64,000 bases of DNA, taken from NCBI RefSeq assembly GCF_020076305.1, contig NZ_JAIQXE010000004.1, forward strand, positions 496,001 through 560,000. Reading direction: 5' to 3'. Shown piece by piece: positions 49,598 through 58,399 of this stretch. This stretch comes from Flavihumibacter profundi. GTDB lineage: Bacteria > Bacteroidota > Bacteroidia > Chitinophagales > Chitinophagaceae. Each line of letters begins with the position of its first letter. Position 1 is the stretch's first letter. A model generated the notes under the pieces. It made no database searches. It was given only the letters and a program-made list of their open reading frames with translations, and was not told the origin of the DNA. The position numbers were made by a program, and so were the translations under genes.

Positions 49598-50917
49598 ATG
49601 AAAAGAGTAATCCTTTTGACCGGTTTCACAGTAGCCTGTTTCCTAGGATCGATCGCACAAAAAACACCCGGAGAAAAGCCAATATCAACAACGGGAAAAG
49701 ACGTCATCAAAGGCTTTATGGACAAACGTTTTGGTATGTTTATCCATTGGGGTCCTATCACGCTAAGGGGCACAGAGATCGGCTGGTCAAGGGGGCATGA
49801 AGTACCAGTGGAAGATTATGACAACCTGTACAAAGAATTTAACCCGGTTTTGTTTAATGCAGATACCTGGGTGAAAGCGGCCAAGGATGCAGGTATGAAA
49901 TATATCACTTTTACTTCCAAACATCACGATGGCTTCTGCATGTGGCCAAGTGCGTTTACACAATATGATATCCAATCCACACAATATAAAAAGGACATTG
50001 TTGGTGAAATTGCAAAGGCCTGCAAAAAACAAGGCATAGCATTCTGTCTCTATTTCACAATACTGGACTGGCATGATACCAATTATCCACTGCATAACCT
50101 GGGCGATAGTATTCCCGATCCTAAATCCAATATGGGAGCGTTCGTACAAACCATGAAAAATGAACTCACTGAACTGGTTACCAATTATCACCCTTACATG
50201 ATATGGTTTGATGGGAACTGGGAAGAACCATGGACAAAGTCTTACGGCCAGGAAATTTATACCCACCTGAAGAGACTCGATGCCAATTTGATTATCAATA
50301 ACCGTTTAGGCAAAGGTTCCCACAAAGTGATGAGTGCAGCATCTGTTGGCGATTACACCACGCCCGAACAGGAAATTGGAAATTTAAATATGGATACACC
50401 GTGGGAAAGCTGCATCACTATTTGCGACCAATGGGCCTGGAAACCCAACGATAAAATGAAGACATTGCAGGAATGCCTGCAGACATTGATAAAAACAGCA
50501 TCTGGAAATGGCAACCTGCTCCTGAATGTTGGCCCCATGCCCGATGGCAGGATGGAACAAAGGCAGGTAAACCAGTTGAAAAAAATTGGCGACTGGCTGA
50601 AAATATATGGTGAAAGCATATATGGAACAGCAGGGGGGCCTTATGCACCTAATGATAACTATAGCGCGACACGCAAAGACACCAGAGTATTCATCCATAT
50701 CTTCAATACCGCCAATAAGGAAATAGTATTGCCCGTACTCCCGGGTGTAAAACTGCTTAGTGCAAAATTAATGAACGGCCCGGCAGTAAAGGTGCAGGCA
50801 AAGGATGACAATTATTATTTCACCTTGCCAGCGCAACTACCCGACAATAACAGCAATGTGCTGGTATTGCAACTGGACAAGCAGGCAATAGATCTTCCTA
50901 TAATCGACTCCAAATAG
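49598..50917 (+). CDS. GH29 alpha-L-fucosidase, exported
   Basis: A 439-residue enzyme with a signal peptide ending near GSIAQ. The GH29 core is plain: KRFGMFIHWGPITLRGTE, ITFTSKHHDGFCMWPS, and the nucleophile Asp in MIWFDGNWEE. The acid/base Glu differs between GH29 subfamilies and I cannot fix it. The C-terminal ~85 residues form a beta-sandwich (IFNTANKEIVLPVLPG). It releases L-fucose from glycans in the periplasm or at the surface. The Gfo/Idh oxidoreductase begins 54 bp downstream, so it may be the first gene of a fucose operon. Confidence 0.93.
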   Translation: MKRVILLTGFTVACFLGSIAQKTPGEKPISTTGKDVIKGFMDKRFGMFIHWGPITLRGTEIGWSRGHEVPVEDYDNLYKEFNPVLFNADTWVKAAKDAGMKYITFTSKHHDGFCMWPSAFTQYDIQSTQYKKDIVGEIAKACKKQGIAFCLYFTILDWHDTNYPLHNLGDSIPDPKSNMGAFVQTMKNELTELVTNYHPYMIWFDGNWEEPWTKSYGQEIYTHLKRLDANLIINNRLGKGSHKVMSAASVGDYTTPEQEIGNLNMDTPWESCITICDQWAWKPNDKMKTLQECLQTLIKTASGNGNLLLNVGPMPDGRMEQRQVNQLKKIGDWLKIYGESIYGTAGGPYAPNDNYSATRKDTRVFIHIFNTANKEIVLPVLPGVKLLSAKLMNGPAVKVQAKDDNYYFTLPAQLPDNNSNVLVLQLDKQAIDLPIIDSK

Positions 50918-50971
50918 ATATATATATACTTGTTCTATTCGTTAATTTCAATATATTAAAATCATTCACTC

Positions 50972-52084
50972 ATGAACTCACGTCGTCAATTCCTGCAAAA
51001 ACTGACCGCATCCCTGATTACTGTGCCATTCCTGCCACTTGAAGACCTTTCGGCTCCGGCCGGACCAGATAATACACCGTACGCCGGACCAGTACTGCGG
51101 GTAGCCATCATGGGACTAGGCGGCTATGCAAACCGTGTTGCCGAAGCCATGCGCGCATGCAAGAAAGCCAAAATAGCAGGGGTTGTAAGCGGCACTCCGG
51201 CTAAAATCACCGATTGGCAAACCAGGTTCAGGATCCCGGACAAGAACTGTTACAACTACACGAATTTCGACAAGATGATCGATAACCCCGATATTGACGC
51301 TGTTTATGTGATCACCCCGAACGGGCTTCACCACGACCACGTGATCAGAGCAGCAAAGGCGGGCAAGCATGTGATCTGCGAAAAACCAATGGCTGTGAAT
51401 GCAAAAGAGGGACAGGAAATGGTGGATGCCTGTAAGAAAGCCAACGTACAATTGCTGGTAGGTTACCGTATGCATTTTGAACCCAAAACGCTTGAAATTA
51501 TCCGTATGCGCAATGCCGGCGAATTTGGCAAAGTACAATTTTTCCAGGGCCTCAGCGGATTTGTAATCGGCGATCCCACCCAATGGCGGCTTAACAAACA
51601 ACTCGCAGGCGGTGGTGCAATGATGGACATCGGCATATACTCGGTTAATGGCATGCGTTATATGCTGGGTGAAGAACCAATTTGGGTTACAGCAGAAGAA
51701 ACCAAAACCGACCCTGTCAAATTTGCTGTAGGTGTTGATGAAACCATCCAGTTCCAGGCAGGATTCCCCAGTGGTGCCATTGCTTCCTGCCTTAGCACGT
51801 ATAACATGAACTTCCTCGACAGGTTTTTCCTGACCGGTGAGAAAGGTTTTGCAGAATTGAATCCCGCCACTGGTTACGGCCCCATTCTTGGCCGCACCAA
51901 CAAGGGCGAACTGAGCTTCCTTCATGTGGCCCACCAGACCATTCAAATGGAGGAAATGTCAGACATCATCCTGAAAGGAAAACAACCAATCGTTCCCGTT
52001 AACGGTGAAGAAGCCGTGAAAGATTTAAAAATTATCGATGCGATTTATAAAGCAGCGAAAGAAGGTAAAAAAATACTGTTGTAA
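50972..52084 (+). CDS. Gfo/Idh/MocA-family oxidoreductase with Tat signal
   Basis: A 370-residue protein. The N-terminus SRRQFLQKLTASLITVPFLPL is a Tat-type signal, as in glucose-fructose oxidoreductase of Zymomonas. The Rossmann fold reads VAIMGLGGYANRVAEAM, the EKPMAVNAKEGQEMVDAC motif gives the catalytic Lys (CEKP), and the C-terminal domain follows (GGAMMDIGIYSVNGMRYMLGEEP). Such enzymes hold NAD(P) tightly and oxidise or exchange hydrogens on sugars in the periplasm. Substrate unknown; the adjacent GH29 favours fucose or a fucose-derived sugar. It converges with the enolase-superfamily gene, leaving 13 bp. Confidence 0.9.
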   Translation: MNSRRQFLQKLTASLITVPFLPLEDLSAPAGPDNTPYAGPVLRVAIMGLGGYANRVAEAMRACKKAKIAGVVSGTPAKITDWQTRFRIPDKNCYNYTNFDKMIDNPDIDAVYVITPNGLHHDHVIRAAKAGKHVICEKPMAVNAKEGQEMVDACKKANVQLLVGYRMHFEPKTLEIIRMRNAGEFGKVQFFQGLSGFVIGDPTQWRLNKQLAGGGAMMDIGIYSVNGMRYMLGEEPIWVTAEETKTDPVKFAVGVDETIQFQAGFPSGAIASCLSTYNMNFLDRFFLTGEKGFAELNPATGYGPILGRTNKGELSFLHVAHQTIQMEEMSDIILKGKQPIVPVNGEEAVKDLKIIDAIYKAAKEGKKILL

Positions 52085-52097
52085 TAAAAAACCAGGC

Positions 52098-53591
52098 TTA
52101 GCTCCATTCCCGGTCCCAGCTGTCAATTTTGTCCCACTCCTGGGTCGGGGCAAAATAAAGTTCCCCTTTTTTGAGGTGTTCTTTCACTACTTTCTCATTC
52201 AACTCTACACCCAGTCCCGGTTTGTCAGGCACTTTGGCAAAACCATTCTGGAAAATGGGCTTTTCCACGCCAGTAACCAGGTCTTCCCACCAGGGAATAT
52301 CAAAGGAATGGTGCTCGAGGGCTACAAAATTTTCCGTCGCAGCAGCGCAATGCAGGTTTGCCATGAAACAAACCGGACTTCCCGCGAAATGCATCGCCAT
52401 AGGCACCCCTCTTTCTTCTGCATAGTCCCCGATCTTTTTGGTCTCCAGTAATCCACCTGAAGTGGCAAGGTCTGGATGGATCATGTCTACCGCACGTGCA
52501 TCTATTAACTTAATAAAATCTTCTTTCAGGTAAATATCCTCCCCTGTTAAGGTTGGCGTTTCAATAGCATCTGATATCTGCTTCCATTGCTCCGTATAAC
52601 TCCAGGGCACCATGTCTTCCAGCCAGGCCAGCTGGTATTTTTCCAGCGCTTTGCCCAGGCGGATGGCCGTATTCACATCAAAATGGCCAAAATGATCTGC
52701 AGCCAATGGAATCTCATAACCCACGGCCTGCCGCACATTGGACACATATTCACTGATCATATCCAATCCTTTGTCTGTTATCTGGATTCTCGTAAAAGGG
52801 TGCCTCGTCTGGCTATAACTCCGGGCATTGCCTTTCTCCGGGGCACCATCGCCCCATTGCCGCTGGTAATCCCAGTTCTTCGAACCAATTACTGTACCCG
52901 GGGTCTTTGCCAGCAACTCAATACCGAAATCCATTTTTAAAAAAGTCAGCCCGAGTGCCTGCCTTTCCTGCATTTTTTTCGCATATTCAGCCGGGTTATC
53001 AACTTCCGGTGTGTCGCCATATATCCTGATTTGGTCCCTGAATTTCCCACCCAGCATCTGGTAACAGGGAACATTAAACGCTTTCCCTGCAAGGTCCCAT
53101 AGCGCCATTTCGACACCACATACACCGCCTGCTGCCCGGCCCGCGGCACCAAATTGCTTGATAGTCTTAAAAAGGTATTCCACATTGCAGGGGTTCTTCC
53201 CCAGTAAACGGCTCTTCAGGAATAATCCATATTTGGCACTGGCCCCATCGCGGATCTCACCATATCCTGAAATACCCTGATTGGTATCGATGCGAATAAT
53301 CGGGCATGTCATCGGCGCACCTGTAATTACAGCTACCCTCAGGTCGGTTATCTTCAGGTCCGACGGACTACCCCTGCGGTTTACTTTCTGGGTGATATAC
53401 TCAATTTCCTTAGCCGGATTATTGTTGAACATCATGCCCAGGCCTAAACCTCCCATGGAAACATTTTTAAGAAAATCACGGCGGTTACTGCCTTTCTTCT
53501 GGTCCTGGAACTGTAAGTCTGTGCCTGTTTTTGAAGAAGGCCCTTCAGGGATTCTTCCATTAAATTGAAACCTGTCAATTATATTTTTCAT
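52098..53591 (-). CDS. Enolase-superfamily dehydratase/isomerase (MR/MLE group) with Tat signal
   Basis: A 497-residue protein about 90-100 residues longer than a typical member because of an N-terminal leader of about 60 residues ending in a Tat motif (NRRDFLKNVSMGGLGLGMMF). The enolase fold contains the KMDFGIELL strand, metal-ligand candidates in AADHFGHFD, WLEDMVPW and LTGEDIYL, and a base His in MAMHFAGSP. These fit acid-sugar dehydratases. The loop HFGHF after the first Asp differs from the classic galactonate or fuconate motifs, so the substrate is unclear. It is followed after 33 bp by the RraA-like gene upstream on the same strand and both converge with the Gfo/Idh gene. Confidence 0.85.
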   Translation of the reverse strand: MKNIIDRFQFNGRIPEGPSSKTGTDLQFQDQKKGSNRRDFLKNVSMGGLGLGMMFNNNPAKEIEYITQKVNRRGSPSDLKITDLRVAVITGAPMTCPIIRIDTNQGISGYGEIRDGASAKYGLFLKSRLLGKNPCNVEYLFKTIKQFGAAGRAAGGVCGVEMALWDLAGKAFNVPCYQMLGGKFRDQIRIYGDTPEVDNPAEYAKKMQERQALGLTFLKMDFGIELLAKTPGTVIGSKNWDYQRQWGDGAPEKGNARSYSQTRHPFTRIQITDKGLDMISEYVSNVRQAVGYEIPLAADHFGHFDVNTAIRLGKALEKYQLAWLEDMVPWSYTEQWKQISDAIETPTLTGEDIYLKEDFIKLIDARAVDMIHPDLATSGGLLETKKIGDYAEERGVPMAMHFAGSPVCFMANLHCAAATENFVALEHHSFDIPWWEDLVTGVEKPIFQNGFAKVPDKPGLGVELNEKVVKEHLKKGELYFAPTQEWDKIDSWDREWS

Positions 53592-53624
53592 GGCGAATCG
53601 TTTATCAGTTTTTATAGGAATAAG

Positions 53625-54569
53625 TTACCAGGTGCGGTCTTTTAAAAACGCATCCAGCTCAGCTTTCGACATTGGCACTTTCGAAGGATTGTCCCTGATC
53701 CATTGCATAAAATCCTTCTTGATATCTTCTGTCCAGCCCTGGTCAATCTGGCCCGGCGTATACTTTCCTTCTTTTAACCGCTGGTGTGAAAAATCATCTT
53801 TCATCGCAATAAATTCCGCGGTGATAATAACTTTTTCCGCCAGGTAGGCTGGTATGAAAATCACTCCTTCTTTCTTTCCTAAAACCAGGTCACCGGGCAA
53901 TACGGTAGCACGGCCAATACGAATGGGATAGTTGATGCCTGTTAACATCACGTCTTTTATATAAGATGGATCAACCCCGCGCACAAAACCAACGAAGCCA
54001 TCAATTTCTTCCAGGCCTTCAAGGTCACGTACCCCTGCATCAAAAACAACACCCGTCTTAGACTTGGTATAAATTGAATTGCCCAGGTTATCTCCAATCA
54101 GGGTACCATCAATAATTTTAGAAAAGCCATCCGCCACATATACATCACCATTCTGCAACAAGTCAATCGGCCAGGAATTAGGGGCACCGGACCTGCCCTC
54201 CGATTTGCCTTTTGCCTTTATCGGATTATCAACATCAGGCCGTGTTGGCATATACTGCGCTGTCACTACCCTTCCAGCTAAAGGTTTTTCAGGATGGATA
54301 ACCTGCCAGCCGGCTTCAAACTGGTTATTAAACCCCTCATTACGCAATACCCCCCAGGCTTCTTCCATAGAAATATTAGCGAGCCGTTTAACCAAATCAT
54401 CTGACACTTTCGGACGTCCGTCGGGATAACGTTCCCCTTTCCATTGGGAAGAATATGTGAGGATTTGATCTTTGGTGGCCTGTATTTGCTGGCCACTACT
54501 TTGCAGGTAAAATGCTATACTGGCAATAATGCAAAGCATTAAAGGCAAGCCCGTTATTCGATTATTCAT
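53625..54569 (-). CDS. RraA-family protein (HMG/CHA aldolase-like) with signal peptide
   Basis: A 314-residue protein with a Sec signal (residues 1-27, ending SSGQQ). The RraA/HMG-aldolase core reads GDVYVADGFSKIIDGTLIGDNLGN followed by GVVFDAGVRDLEGLEEI, in which the catalytic Arg-Asp pair (VRD) of the retro-aldol type is intact. The metal-binding Asp and Gly-rich loop are kept as well. Family members cleave 4-hydroxy-4-methyl-2-oxoglutarate or decarboxylate oxaloacetate, while E. coli RraA lacks activity. Export is unusual for this family. It lies upstream of, and in the same direction as, the enolase-superfamily gene (33-bp gap). Confidence 0.85.
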   Translation of the reverse strand: MNNRITGLPLMLCIIASIAFYLQSSGQQIQATKDQILTYSSQWKGERYPDGRPKVSDDLVKRLANISMEEAWGVLRNEGFNNQFEAGWQVIHPEKPLAGRVVTAQYMPTRPDVDNPIKAKGKSEGRSGAPNSWPIDLLQNGDVYVADGFSKIIDGTLIGDNLGNSIYTKSKTGVVFDAGVRDLEGLEEIDGFVGFVRGVDPSYIKDVMLTGINYPIRIGRATVLPGDLVLGKKEGVIFIPAYLAEKVIITAEFIAMKDDFSHQRLKEGKYTPGQIDQGWTEDIKKDFMQWIRDNPSKVPMSKAELDAFLKDRTW

Positions 54570-54702
54570 AAAAGGTATTTTTTTCGGTCCGCTATTAAGA
54601 TAATCATTATTATTATTCAGCTGTCCTGCCGGAAAACTACTTTACGTATATTCAAATGATACAATTTTGCAGTTCAATTCTTACAGTATAAAATAAATAA
54701 AT

Positions 54703-55764
54703 ATGTCGCGACTGTTTTCACGCTTAATGATAAAAGATTTCCACCTGAAAAACCGCATTGCAATTTCACCTATGTGCCAGTATTCAGCTGAGGATGGTTT
54801 TGCCAATAACTGGCACCTGGTGCATTTGGGAAGCCGTGCAGTGGGTGGTGCCGGGCTAATTATCCAGGAAGCAACAGCAGTTTCACCGGAAGGACGTATC
54901 ACACCCGGTGACCTTGGCCTGTACCATGATGAACACATTGCACCATTGAAAAATATCACCAGTTTTATACACCAGCATGGTGCTATAGCAGGTATACAGT
55001 TGGCTCATGCCGGCCGGAAAGCTTCCTGTGCCAGGCCCTGGAAAGGCGGCCACCAATTGGATAAAACTGCTGGTGGCTGGACTACCATGGCACCTTCAGC
55101 TATCCCTTTTCATGAAAAGGACGATTCACCCAAGGCACTGGACCTTGCTGGCATACAGCAAGTGATCACCGATTTTACAAAAGCTGCAGAACGTTCCCTT
55201 GAAGCTGGATATAAGTTGGTGGAAATTCACGCCGCACATGGCTACCTGATCAATGAATTCCTGTCACCTTTAACCAACCACCGGACAGATGATTACGGTG
55301 GCAACTTTGATAACCGGACCCGGTTGTTGCGCGAAATCATTCAATCGGTTAAAAAAGTCTGGCCTGAAAATAATCCTTTATTTGTACGCTTATCGTGTAT
55401 CGATTGGGCCGAAGGCGGCTGGACTATTGAAGATTCTGTCCAACTGGCAGAAATACTAAAAAATATCGGCGTCGACCTTATCGATTGTTCTTCCGGAGGA
55501 TTGGTATCGCATGCAAAAATTCATGCCAGTCCGGGTTACCAGGTGACTTTCGCAGAAAGGATTAAACAGGAAACGGGCATCCTCACAGGAGCTGTTGGAT
55601 TGATCACTGAGGCTGAACAAGCAGAAGAAATTATAAGAAATGACCAGGCCGACCTGGTATTGATCGCACGGGCTTCCCTGCGTGACCCAAACTTTCCTTT
55701 GCATGCTGCAAAGGAACTGGGTTTTGACATAGACTGGCCTGCGCAATACCTCCGGGCGAAATAA
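54703..55764 (+). CDS. NADH:flavin oxidoreductase of the YqjM/old yellow enzyme type
   Basis: A 353-residue FMN-dependent TIM-barrel enzyme without a signal peptide. It shows ISPMCQYSAEDGFANNWHLVH, with the thermophilic-like OYE Cys (PMCQYS), the AGRKASCARPWKGG motif, and the substrate His pair in EIHAAHGYLINEFLSP. The C-terminal ADLVLIARASLRDPNFPLHAA segment binds the FMN phosphate. It reduces activated alkenes such as enones and may serve in redox defence. The gene is divergent from the RraA-like gene. Confidence 0.93.
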   Translation: MSRLFSRLMIKDFHLKNRIAISPMCQYSAEDGFANNWHLVHLGSRAVGGAGLIIQEATAVSPEGRITPGDLGLYHDEHIAPLKNITSFIHQHGAIAGIQLAHAGRKASCARPWKGGHQLDKTAGGWTTMAPSAIPFHEKDDSPKALDLAGIQQVITDFTKAAERSLEAGYKLVEIHAAHGYLINEFLSPLTNHRTDDYGGNFDNRTRLLREIIQSVKKVWPENNPLFVRLSCIDWAEGGWTIEDSVQLAEILKNIGVDLIDCSSGGLVSHAKIHASPGYQVTFAERIKQETGILTGAVGLITEAEQAEEIIRNDQADLVLIARASLRDPNFPLHAAKELGFDIDWPAQYLRAK

Positions 55765-55766
55765 GA

Positions 55767-55885
55767 TTATTCGCAGCTTGCTTTCAAAAACGCCACAATC
55801 TTTTCATTTACCAAATGCGGCTTCTCCATTAGTGGCAAATACGCGGCATCATCAACTCGCAAAACCTGCCGCAGGGAATCTGCAT
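55767..55885 (-). pseudogene. C-terminal tail of an alpha/beta hydrolase
   Basis: The last ~38 codons read LRQVLRVDDAAYLPLMEKPHLVNEKIVAFLK, which matches the end of alpha/beta-hydrolase proteins: a strand, then the Asp-Xaa-Ala-Xaa-Tyr/His region, then the closing helix. The catalytic His position, usually HLP, reads YLP. The frame further upstream (up to 55949) does not look like a hydrolase. The tail ends 3 bases from the OYE stop on the opposite strand. The junction with the neighbouring fragment is around 55855-55895. Confidence 0.6.
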
Positions 55886-56222
55886 AGCGGAAACAACAAG
55901 CCCAGACAATGATAAGCAATGGTTTGATGTAGCCTGGAATGGTAACCATATTGTAACAGTGGGCGTCGGAGTTTCTGCCACTTCCCCTGATGGGATTAAC
56001 TGGTCTATTAAAGATATTCCGGTGGAATGGGCTTTGAGTGCCGTTATGAATGCAGGCAATAAATATGTCGCTGCAGGTGCTGGCATTTATAATCCATCAG
56101 ATGGTTTAAACTGGACCAAAACTTACCCAGGTGAAATCTTGTATCCATTGAGGAGTATTGCATGGAACGGTCTGCAATATGTTGCTGTTGGTAAGCAAAT
56201 GATGGTTTTGGAATCGCCATAA
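55870..56222 (+). pseudogene. C-terminal fragment of a photosynthesis-repair/BNR-like repeat protein
   Basis: An open plus frame with no fitting start reads GICIAETTSPDNDKQWFDVAWNGNHIVTVG, then VSATSPDGINWS, GNKYVAAGAGIYNPSDGLNWTK and SIAWNGLQYVAVGKQ, ending at a TAA at 56222. The repeating SPDG-INW ... AWNG-QYVAVG units of about 40 residues are typical of BNR- or beta-propeller-like extracellular proteins. Only about three repeat units remain and the start is missing, so it is a truncated gene. Confidence 0.65.
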
Positions 56223-56330
56223 CAGCAAAACCTTGTTGGGGACAAATTGGTATAAGTAAACCATGGCCACGAGCTGATTTGCGGGTGACCATAGTTACTT
56301 CAACCACTACCTGTTCTTGATAAAATAAAT

Positions 56331-56837
56331 CTATTTGCCTTTGGGAACAGGTAAATCAGAATTGAATATATCCCGGAAAAGTTTCCATTTGCCATCTTCT
56401 TTTTTCCAAAGCACAATGTATTTCCCTTTGTCCAGTTGCTTACCATCCATGGTAGCTATTGACATTACCCCTTCTTCAGCCAGCATGGATTCATTTCCCC
56501 AAACATCAGTAGCGGCCAAATCAAGTTTTACTGGCCCGGCTTTAATAAGGCCTGCAATTACAGGTTGGATGTTCTCCCTTCCTGAAGCAGCTGGTCCATT
56601 TGGTCCCATAAACTTTGCATCAGCAGTGTAGCAATTGGCAACACCAATAGAGTCACCCTTGCCTACAAGATCCATAAAATTTTGGTTGGCAGAATCAATC
56701 TCCTTTTTTGCCATAGTCAAATCAAAAACCGGTTTAGCGTCAATCTCAATTGTTTCTTTTGGTTCTTCGGCATTATTGCATCCAAATAATAAAAAACTAA
56801 AAAAACAGGTAACTGTAAATAAAGAAAACTTTGTCAT
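56331..56837 (-). CDS. SnoaL/DUF4440-type lipoprotein
   Basis: A 168-residue lipoprotein with lipobox LFGC (Cys 20). The NTF2-like fold of about 120 residues is recognised by IDSANQNFMDLVGKGDSIGVANCYTADAKFMGPNGPAASGRENIQPVI and the end GKYIVLWKKEDGKWKLFRDIFNSD. Such domains bind small ligands or act as ketosteroid isomerase-like proteins. It has no obvious operon partner; a 46-bp gap separates it from the decarboxylase gene upstream on the same strand. Confidence 0.85.
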   Translation of the reverse strand: MTKFSLFTVTCFFSFLLFGCNNAEEPKETIEIDAKPVFDLTMAKKEIDSANQNFMDLVGKGDSIGVANCYTADAKFMGPNGPAASGRENIQPVIAGLIKAGPVKLDLAATDVWGNESMLAEEGVMSIATMDGKQLDKGKYIVLWKKEDGKWKLFRDIFNSDLPVPKGK

Positions 56838-56883
56838 GATTTTGCTTATTAAGAATGATAAATGATAGGTTTAGGTTGGATTA

Positions 56884-58371
56884 TTATTTTCCCGAAAGCT
56901 TTTTGTGCATTTTTTTGCCTTCGCGGACAATTATATTTATGATCTCTTCGATATCTTTTTTTGAAGTACGGAAATTGACGATACATCCCCGCAGGCAATA
57001 TTTACCATTTACCACTGCGTTGGATAAAAACACTTCGCCGCCCTGCTGCAAATCATTCAGAAGTGCTTCATTCAACCTGTTCAGGTAGCTATCCCTCTCT
57101 TCCTTGCCAGCCGTAAAATTAGCAGGCACGTAGCGTAAAGTTGTAATGCTCAGGTTTTGCGTAATGGCTTCCAGTTCTTTATGTTTCTTTGCCAGGTCAA
57201 AAAACAATTTCGAGAGTTGGATATCCTCATCAATCATTTCAATATATCCTTTCCGGCCCACCTGTTGCAATGTTAGCCAAACCTTCAATGCCCTGAAGCC
57301 CCGGGAATTCTGCAATCCGTATTCATAATAATTTTGTGTTACTGTTTCGCCAATATTGAAATTGTAATATACCGGATGCGAACTGAAGGTTTCAATCAAA
57401 TGGTTGGGATCTTTTACAAGCGTGCAGCCGGCTTCCAGGGGACTATAGAGCCATTTATGCGGATCAAGGGCGATGGAATCTGCCGCTTCAATTCCCTTAA
57501 ATATTTTTTTCAGCCTGGGGATAACAGCTGCCGGTATACCATAAGCGCCATCAATGTGAAACCACAAGTCATGGGTCTTACAAATGGCTGCAATAGCTTT
57601 TAAATCATCTACTGCCCCGGTACTTACATCGCCGGCAGTACCGATAACCATAATTGGCTTGCAACCTTTTTCAAGATCAGTTTTGATCGCCTGCTCCAAT
57701 AATGTATTATCCATTTTATTATGGGCGTCCGCTGGTATCCAACGAATAGCATTTAAGCCAAGCCCGAATAAAACTGCCGCTTTCTCCACCCAGGTATGCG
57801 TCGTTTTGGAACAATAAATAACAAGCCTGGCAGGCGCTCCGGAGATGCCTTCTTCCTTAATATTTTTTGGGGCTTTTGCGGTCCTTCCTGCTAAAAAACC
57901 TGTGAAATTGGCCATATTGCCACCACTCACCAATATGCCACCATAATTGGGTGAAACCCCGATAAATTCGGCCAGCCACCTGATTGTTTGCTTCTCAATT
58001 TCCGTTGCCATAGGACTTAATACCTGCGCACCCACATTGGGATTTATGCTGGCCGCCAGCAAATCTGCCAGGGCACCTATGGGTGCTGCAGAAGAAGTGA
58101 TATACCCCAGGAATTTTGGATGGCCATTCAGCAGGGAATGCCTGAATAGCAGCTCCTTAGCTTTAGACAGTATCTTATCAGGGGCACTGCCATCTTCCGG
58201 CAAAGAGACCGTCCCAAGGATTTTTTGTAATTGCTCCGGCGTTTCACCTAGGGTTACTGGCTGCTCATCAATAGTATCGATAAAATCAGCAATCGAATCG
58301 ATCATTTTGTAACCCATTTTCCTGAAATCTTTCTTACTGATTTCTATAGGTGAATCCCGTTTTTTTTTCAT
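56884..58371 (-). CDS. PLP-dependent amino-acid decarboxylase (aromatic/group II)
   Basis: A 495-residue fold-type I decarboxylase. Diagnostic stretches: an N-terminal FRKMGYKMIDSIADFIDTI, NPNVGAQVLSPMATEIEKQ, GGILVSGGNMANFTGF, WFHIDGAYGIPAAV, and the PLP lysine in SIALDPHKWLYSPLEAG. The arrangement fits the aromatic-L-amino-acid/tyrosine decarboxylase family. Products could be tryptamine or tyramine-like amines, but substrate specificity is not evident. It is on the same strand as the SnoaL lipoprotein and the serine hydrolase. Confidence 0.88.
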   Translation of the reverse strand: MKKKRDSPIEISKKDFRKMGYKMIDSIADFIDTIDEQPVTLGETPEQLQKILGTVSLPEDGSAPDKILSKAKELLFRHSLLNGHPKFLGYITSSAAPIGALADLLAASINPNVGAQVLSPMATEIEKQTIRWLAEFIGVSPNYGGILVSGGNMANFTGFLAGRTAKAPKNIKEEGISGAPARLVIYCSKTTHTWVEKAAVLFGLGLNAIRWIPADAHNKMDNTLLEQAIKTDLEKGCKPIMVIGTAGDVSTGAVDDLKAIAAICKTHDLWFHIDGAYGIPAAVIPRLKKIFKGIEAADSIALDPHKWLYSPLEAGCTLVKDPNHLIETFSSHPVYYNFNIGETVTQNYYEYGLQNSRGFRALKVWLTLQQVGRKGYIEMIDEDIQLSKLFFDLAKKHKELEAITQNLSITTLRYVPANFTAGKEERDSYLNRLNEALLNDLQQGGEVFLSNAVVNGKYCLRGCIVNFRTSKKDIEEIINIIVREGKKMHKKLSGK

Positions 58372-58399
58372 CGCTTAAGTTATGAATAATATTGCCTGG

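Noticed and set aside
51116-51946. 276-codon minus-strand frame
   Set aside because: Antisense to the Gfo/Idh oxidoreductase; no motifs of its own.
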